This document shows, piece by piece, positions 6,980 to 9,544 of a stretch of DNA of 9,544 nucleotides. The translations under genes were made by a program, and so were the position numbers. The stretch lies in contig CALCRD010000495.1 of NCBI GenBank assembly GCA_937894355.1, positions 1 through 9,544 of the forward strand, read 5' to 3'. The notes under the pieces are model-generated. The model was not told where the DNA came from, did no database searches, and saw nothing but the letters and a program-made list of their open reading frames with translations. How positions within the stretch are numbered: position 1 is the stretch's first letter; every line of letters begins with the position of its first letter. The stretch comes from an uncultured Bacillus sp. Its GTDB lineage: Bacteria; Bacillota; Bacilli; Bacillales; Cytobacillaceae.

Positions 6980-8299
6980 TTATTGTCGGTCAATTAACTG
7001 ACACATCATCATTGCTTTTCCAACAAGAATGCCCTCATTAAACACCTCGACATCCACTTTCCCGAACTTTCTACCAACTTCGAGAACTTTTGGATATATT
7101 TCCAGTGTACTTTCAATTTGTACTGGCTTTAAGAAATAAATCGTCATATTCTCAACGACCAAATCTCCTTTTTTACTACTCCGTAAAATCCGACTAGCTG
7201 CTTCCGTGACAATGGTGGTAACTACTCCGTAAGAAATCGTTCCCAGGTGATTAGTCATTTGTGGTGTTACTTCACAGCGATATATTTCCTCACCCTTAGA
7301 TTTTCCTTGGAGCTGGGTTAATTGACTTGTTACAATGTCATCAAGGGTTTCCCCCACCTGAGGCTGCCTTTGAATCATTTGCAGGGCCTTAAGAACATCC
7401 TGTCTACTAATCATCCCTGATAATTTGCTTCCATCATCGACAACTGGCAGGACTTCAATTCCTTCCCAAACCATCATATGGGCAGCGGAAGCAACACTAG
7501 TTTTTCCACTTACTGTCATCGGATTCTTGGTCATAATTTTATCAATTGGGACATCAACCTCATGACCCATTACGTCCTTTGAAGTTACCATCCCTTGTAC
7601 CTTCATGTTCTTATCAACAACCGGGAACCGACTATGAAGTGTATTGCTGTTGCGAGAATACCAATCTGACACTCTTTCATCTGTTCTTAAATAAACTGTC
7701 TGATCAAGTGTAGTTAATATATCTTCAACTAGGATGATTTCCTTTTTAATCAACTGATCATAGATCGCCCGATTAATCATGGTTGCAACTGTAAAAGTAT
7801 CATAACTAGTGGAAATAATTGGCATTTGAAGCTCGTCTGCTAATTTCTTAACATGTTCCTCGGTATCGAATCCGCCAGTTATTAACACAGCTGCCCCTGC
7901 TTTTAAAGCAAGCTCATGTGCTTGTGTACGGTTACCGACAATCAAAAGGTTTCCTGCACCCGTATACCTCATCATGGCTTCTAATTTCATGGCACCGATT
8001 ACAAACTTGTTTAGCGTTTTATGTAATCCGGCTCTACCACCCATTACTTGACCATCTACAATATTTATTACCTCGGCAAATGTAAGTTTTTCGATATTCT
8101 CTTTCTTTTTTCGCTCAATTCGAATCGTACCAACCCGTTCAATTGTACTTACATAACCCTTATTTTCGGCATCTTTAATCGCCCGATAAGCGGTCCCCTC
8201 ACTTACACTCATTGCTTTGGCAATTTGGCGAACTGATATTTTCTCTCCAACGGGAAGTTCATCAATGTATAGTAATATTTGTTCGTGTTTTGTAGCCAA
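6980..8299 (-). CDS. ytoI: YtoI: HTH - DRTGG - CBS pair - hotdog protein
   Basis: A likely ligand-sensing cytosolic protein, probably a transcription regulator; its ligand and targets are unknown. Domains in order: GntR-like winged HTH (about 1-60; ISVRQIAKAMSVSEGTAYRAIKDAENKGYV); DRTGG domain (about 75-185, with AAVLITGGF); two CBS motifs (about 195-245 and 255-310; SRFPVVDKNMKVQGMVTSKDV and IEVLPVVDDGSKLSGMISRQDV), a typical adenine-nucleotide site; and a C-terminal hotdog fold (about 345-435) of acyl-CoA thioesterase type. The frame opens with GTG at 8308, but I prefer TTG at 8299: AAGGGTG (8306-8312) then serves as SD 6 nt away, the protein begins MATKHEQIL, and the length of 439 matches what I recall for B. 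subtilis YtoI. With the GTG start, that SD would overlap the start codon. It is expressed from its own promoter. Confidence 0.93.
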   Translation of the reverse strand: MATKHEQILLYIDELPVGEKISVRQIAKAMSVSEGTAYRAIKDAENKGYVSTIERVGTIRIERKKKENIEKLTFAEVINIVDGQVMGGRAGLHKTLNKFVIGAMKLEAMMRYTGAGNLLIVGNRTQAHELALKAGAAVLITGGFDTEEHVKKLADELQMPIISTSYDTFTVATMINRAIYDQLIKKEIILVEDILTTLDQTVYLRTDERVSDWYSRNSNTLHSRFPVVDKNMKVQGMVTSKDVMGHEVDVPIDKIMTKNPMTVSGKTSVASAAHMMVWEGIEVLPVVDDGSKLSGMISRQDVLKALQMIQRQPQVGETLDDIVTSQLTQLQGKSKGEEIYRCEVTPQMTNHLGTISYGVVTTIVTEAASRILRSSKKGDLVVENMTIYFLKPVQIESTLEIYPKVLEVGRKFGKVDVEVFNEGILVGKAMMMCQLIDRQ

Positions 8300-8366
8300 G
8301 CGATTCACCCTTTTTCAAGAATTTCCGATAGTTATTCTTAATCTAATAAAAATTCTTTTTTCTTAT

Positions 8367-8395
8367 ATTATAAGGTGAATAACGAATTGACACAA
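8367..8395 (-). promoter_or_regulatory. Candidate sigma-A promoter of ytoI
   Basis: On the minus strand TTGTGT (8390-8395) is followed, after exactly 17 nt, by a perfect TATAAT (8367-8372), 67 nt upstream of the preferred ytoI start. It lies between the small membrane gene and ytoI, so ytoI need not be co-transcribed with it. The -35 matches only the TTG half of the consensus. Confidence 0.6.
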
Positions 8396-8420
8396 ATTGA
8401 TTAAAAGTGAACTTTTTTTA

Positions 8421-8669
8421 CTACCGATGGAAGGACCGAATATTTTTCTTCGATTTTAACTTCCCTCTTACATTGGACTCCATTTTTCGCTGTTTTGCAC
8501 TCAAAAATAGAGCTGATAAATTTCCGGCAATAACGAGGAATGCAAATAAAAACCACGAAGTGAAAAAGAGTCCTTCAATATCCCCCGTGACCATTTGAAG
8601 CCTTGGTGCTGCATAGTAAATCATCAGACAACATAGCAGCAAACATAGTAAATAGCGATTGTTCTTCAT
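8421..8669 (-). CDS. Small two-helix membrane protein, function unknown
   Basis: An 82-residue protein I do not recognise. Two hydrophobic segments are visible: 6-22 (YLLCLLLCCLMIYYAAP), with two adjacent Cys and a third at position 9, and 34-56 (LFFTSWFLFAFLVIAGNLSALFL). They are followed by a strongly basic tail (about 58-82; AKQRKMESNVRGKLKSKKNIRSFHR). The tail suggests a cytoplasmic C-terminus and a hairpin topology. The first segment could instead be a signal anchor; LCLLLCC is not a clean lipobox. The start is ATG with a very strong SD AAAGGAGG (8676-8683), but that SD lies in a stable leader hairpin. It lies about 106 bp downstream of ytkL and 121 bp upstream of ytoI, on the same strand as both. 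Confidence 0.75.
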   Translation of the reverse strand: MKNNRYLLCLLLCCLMIYYAAPRLQMVTGDIEGLFFTSWFLFAFLVIAGNLSALFLSAKQRKMESNVRGKLKSKKNIRSFHR

Positions 8670-8671
8670 GA

Positions 8672-8722
8672 ACTCCCTCCTTTAGTTAGCCTGTTTCATC
8701 TTATGCAGATAAAGGAGGAAGT
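8672..8722 (-). promoter_or_regulatory. SD-sequestering leader hairpin with five-codon open frame
   Basis: In the mRNA (minus strand) the arm ACTTCCTCCTTTA (8710-8722) is complementary over 13 nt, with one G-U wobble, to TAAAGGAGGGAGT (8672-8684). That second arm contains the whole SD of the 82-aa gene and ends 2 nt before its ATG. The loop is 25 nt. The upstream arm repeats the CCTCCTTT of the 16S rRNA 3' end. On the opposite strand the wobble becomes a C-A mismatch, so the fold favours the mRNA sense. The loop contains ATG AAA CAG GCT AAC TAA (8682-8699), whose stop overlaps the sequestered SD; it has no clear SD of its own. The pairing is seen directly; translational control is inferred. 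Confidence 0.6.
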
Positions 8723-8751
8723 AGTCAGCATTTACCGTTTATCCCATATAT

Positions 8752-8780
8752 ATTGTAGTGAGATTGACTCCACTTCTAAA
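8752..8780 (-). promoter_or_regulatory. Candidate promoter for the small membrane protein gene
   Basis: TTTAGA (8775-8780), 17 nt, TACAAT (8752-8757) on the minus strand. The -35 overlaps the ytkL stop codon. Initiation here would give a leader of roughly 75 nt containing the full SD-sequestering hairpin. Confidence 0.4.
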
Positions 8781-9456
8781 GTTCAATACTTTCATTTGGC
8801 TTTAAAACCAATCCTTGTCCAGGTTCAAGCATTTCTACAAATTTTTGTGGATCTTGGACAATCGGTGGGAAGGTATTATAATGCACCGGCACTACCTTTT
8901 TCGCTTGTAAAAATTTAGCAGCTAAAGCAGCATCCTGTGGATCCATTGTAAAATTGTCGCCAATTGGCAAAAATGCTAAATCTATTGGATATCGGTCCCC
9001 AATTAATTTCATATCTGAAAATAAAGCCGTGTCCCCTGCATGATAAATCGTTTTTCCTTCCATCATCACTAATACTCCCGCAGGCATGCCTAAGTAGATA
9101 ATTTCCTGATTTTCAGTAATTAGTCCTGTTCCATGTATAGCAGGAGTTAGCTTTACTCTACCAAAATCAAATTCGTAGGAACCACCTATTGACAGACCAT
9201 GGGTGTTGATACCTTTCCAACTTACATAATTAGCCAGCTCATATGTACCAATAACCAGCGAATTATTTTTTTGCGCTAATTCAATCGTGTCACCCAAATG
9301 ATCTCCGTGCCCGTGGGTTACAATAATAACATCTGGCTTTTCTTCAGCAACAATTAGATTTGTTAACGGATTGCCCGTAATAAAAGGATCTATCAAAATT
9401 ACCTTATCATCCGTTTCAATTTTCACTACAGAATGTCCATGATAGGATACTTTCAT
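8776..9456 (-). CDS. ytkL: Metal-dependent hydrolase, UPF0173 family (YtkL)
   Basis: Metallo-beta-lactamase-fold hydrolase; the physiological substrate is unknown. The 226 residues match the family length. Metal-binding motifs are all present: THGHGDHLGD (His48, His50, Asp52, His53), AIHGTG (His108), YHAGDT (Asp142) and VPVHYNT (His192). The opening MKVSYHGHSVVKIET and LIDPFITGNP are typical of the UPF0173 family. Cytosolic, with no signal peptide. The ATG has GAGGAG 9 nt upstream (9466-9471). It is the first of three same-strand genes (ytkL, small membrane protein, ytoI), but each of the downstream two has its own candidate promoter. No clear promoter was found in the 88 bp upstream to the window edge. 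Confidence 0.94.
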   Translation of the reverse strand: MKVSYHGHSVVKIETDDKVILIDPFITGNPLTNLIVAEEKPDVIIVTHGHGDHLGDTIELAQKNNSLVIGTYELANYVSWKGINTHGLSIGGSYEFDFGRVKLTPAIHGTGLITENQEIIYLGMPAGVLVMMEGKTIYHAGDTALFSDMKLIGDRYPIDLAFLPIGDNFTMDPQDAALAAKFLQAKKVVPVHYNTFPPIVQDPQKFVEMLEPGQGLVLKPNESIEL

Positions 9457-9503
9457 TTTTCACATCTCCTCATTATTTGATTTATTTGCTGTTAAACTAG
9501 TCT

Positions 9504-9544
9504 GTTGATTTCCGTTCCAGGCACGAGCGGTTCGCAGGCTCACC
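9504..9544. repeat. Possible start of a dispersed Bacillus intergenic repeat, cut by the window edge
   Basis: The last 41 bases are much more GC-rich than the A/T-rich ytkL leader beside them. They begin GTTGATTTCCGTTCCAGGC, which I recall as the opening of a repeat found many times between genes in Bacillus-group genomes. The rest lies outside the window, and no search was run. Confidence 0.4.

Noticed and set aside
8387..8392. Perfect TTGACA on the plus strand between the small membrane gene and ytoI.
   Set aside because: No -10 box at 16-18 nt and no plus-strand gene downstream; it overlaps the minus-strand -35 of ytoI by chance.
8403..8420. AAAAGT-GA-ACTTTT followed by T on the plus strand, looking like a small terminator.
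   Set aside because: A 2-nt loop and an almost GC-free stem are not viable, and no plus-strand transcript is expected there.
8703..8918. Plus-strand open frame of 71 codons over the ytkL 3' end.
   Set aside because: Antisense to a conserved gene; its start region is the anti-SD arm of the leader hairpin, and the protein has no family features.

Overview
The window looks like chromosomal DNA from a low-GC, endospore-forming Firmicute of the Bacillus group. The gene order ytsJ - dnaE / ytrH-ytrI / nrnA / ytpI / ytoI - small membrane protein - ytkL matches, from memory, the Bacillus subtilis ytsJ-dnaE-ytrHI-nrnA-ytpI-ytoI-ytkL neighbourhood. The proteins read as full-length orthologues, and the Shine-Dalgarno (SD) sequences and TTG starts also fit Bacillus. 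The species cannot be fixed from the sequence alone, but the dispersed-repeat-like elements suggest an environmental Bacillaceae rather than B. subtilis itself.

Layout, left to right. Positions 1-781 (minus) hold the first 260 residues of a malic enzyme, cut by the window edge. Its control region (782-902) has a candidate promoter and a perfect 17-bp palindrome of the kind bound by FadR/GntR regulators. Positions 903-4259 (minus) encode the DNA polymerase III alpha subunit DnaE. The 365-bp gap at 4260-4624 carries the dnaE promoter region and a highly structured repeat element with nested stems and a 24-bp direct repeat at its ends. The sporulation pair ytrH-ytrI follows on the plus strand with an ATGA overlap. 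It is convergent with nrnA (minus), across a short hairpin. nrnA is divergent from ytpI (plus), a small three-helix membrane protein ending in a strong intrinsic terminator. The minus strand then carries ytoI (HTH-DRTGG-CBS-hotdog), an 82-residue two-helix membrane protein of unknown function, and ytkL, a metallo-beta-lactamase-fold hydrolase. The right edge (about 9504-9544) looks like the start of another dispersed repeat.

How the genes relate. This is mostly a housekeeping neighbourhood: carbon flux from malate to pyruvate with NAD(P)H, lagging-strand and primer-extension synthesis, nanoRNA and pAp turnover, and a forespore/mother-cell membrane pair. I see no mobile gene cluster, defence system, CRISPR array or RNA gene, and no clearly new multi-gene system. 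The most unusual signals are regulatory. (1) The whole SD of the 82-aa membrane protein gene lies in a 13-bp mRNA stem whose other arm mimics the 3' end of 16S rRNA, and the loop holds a five-codon open frame ending inside the SD. (2) The palindrome sits just downstream of the malic enzyme promoter. (3) A multi-branched repeat separates dnaE from ytrH. (4) A four-codon frame has its own SD and overlaps the ytpI start.
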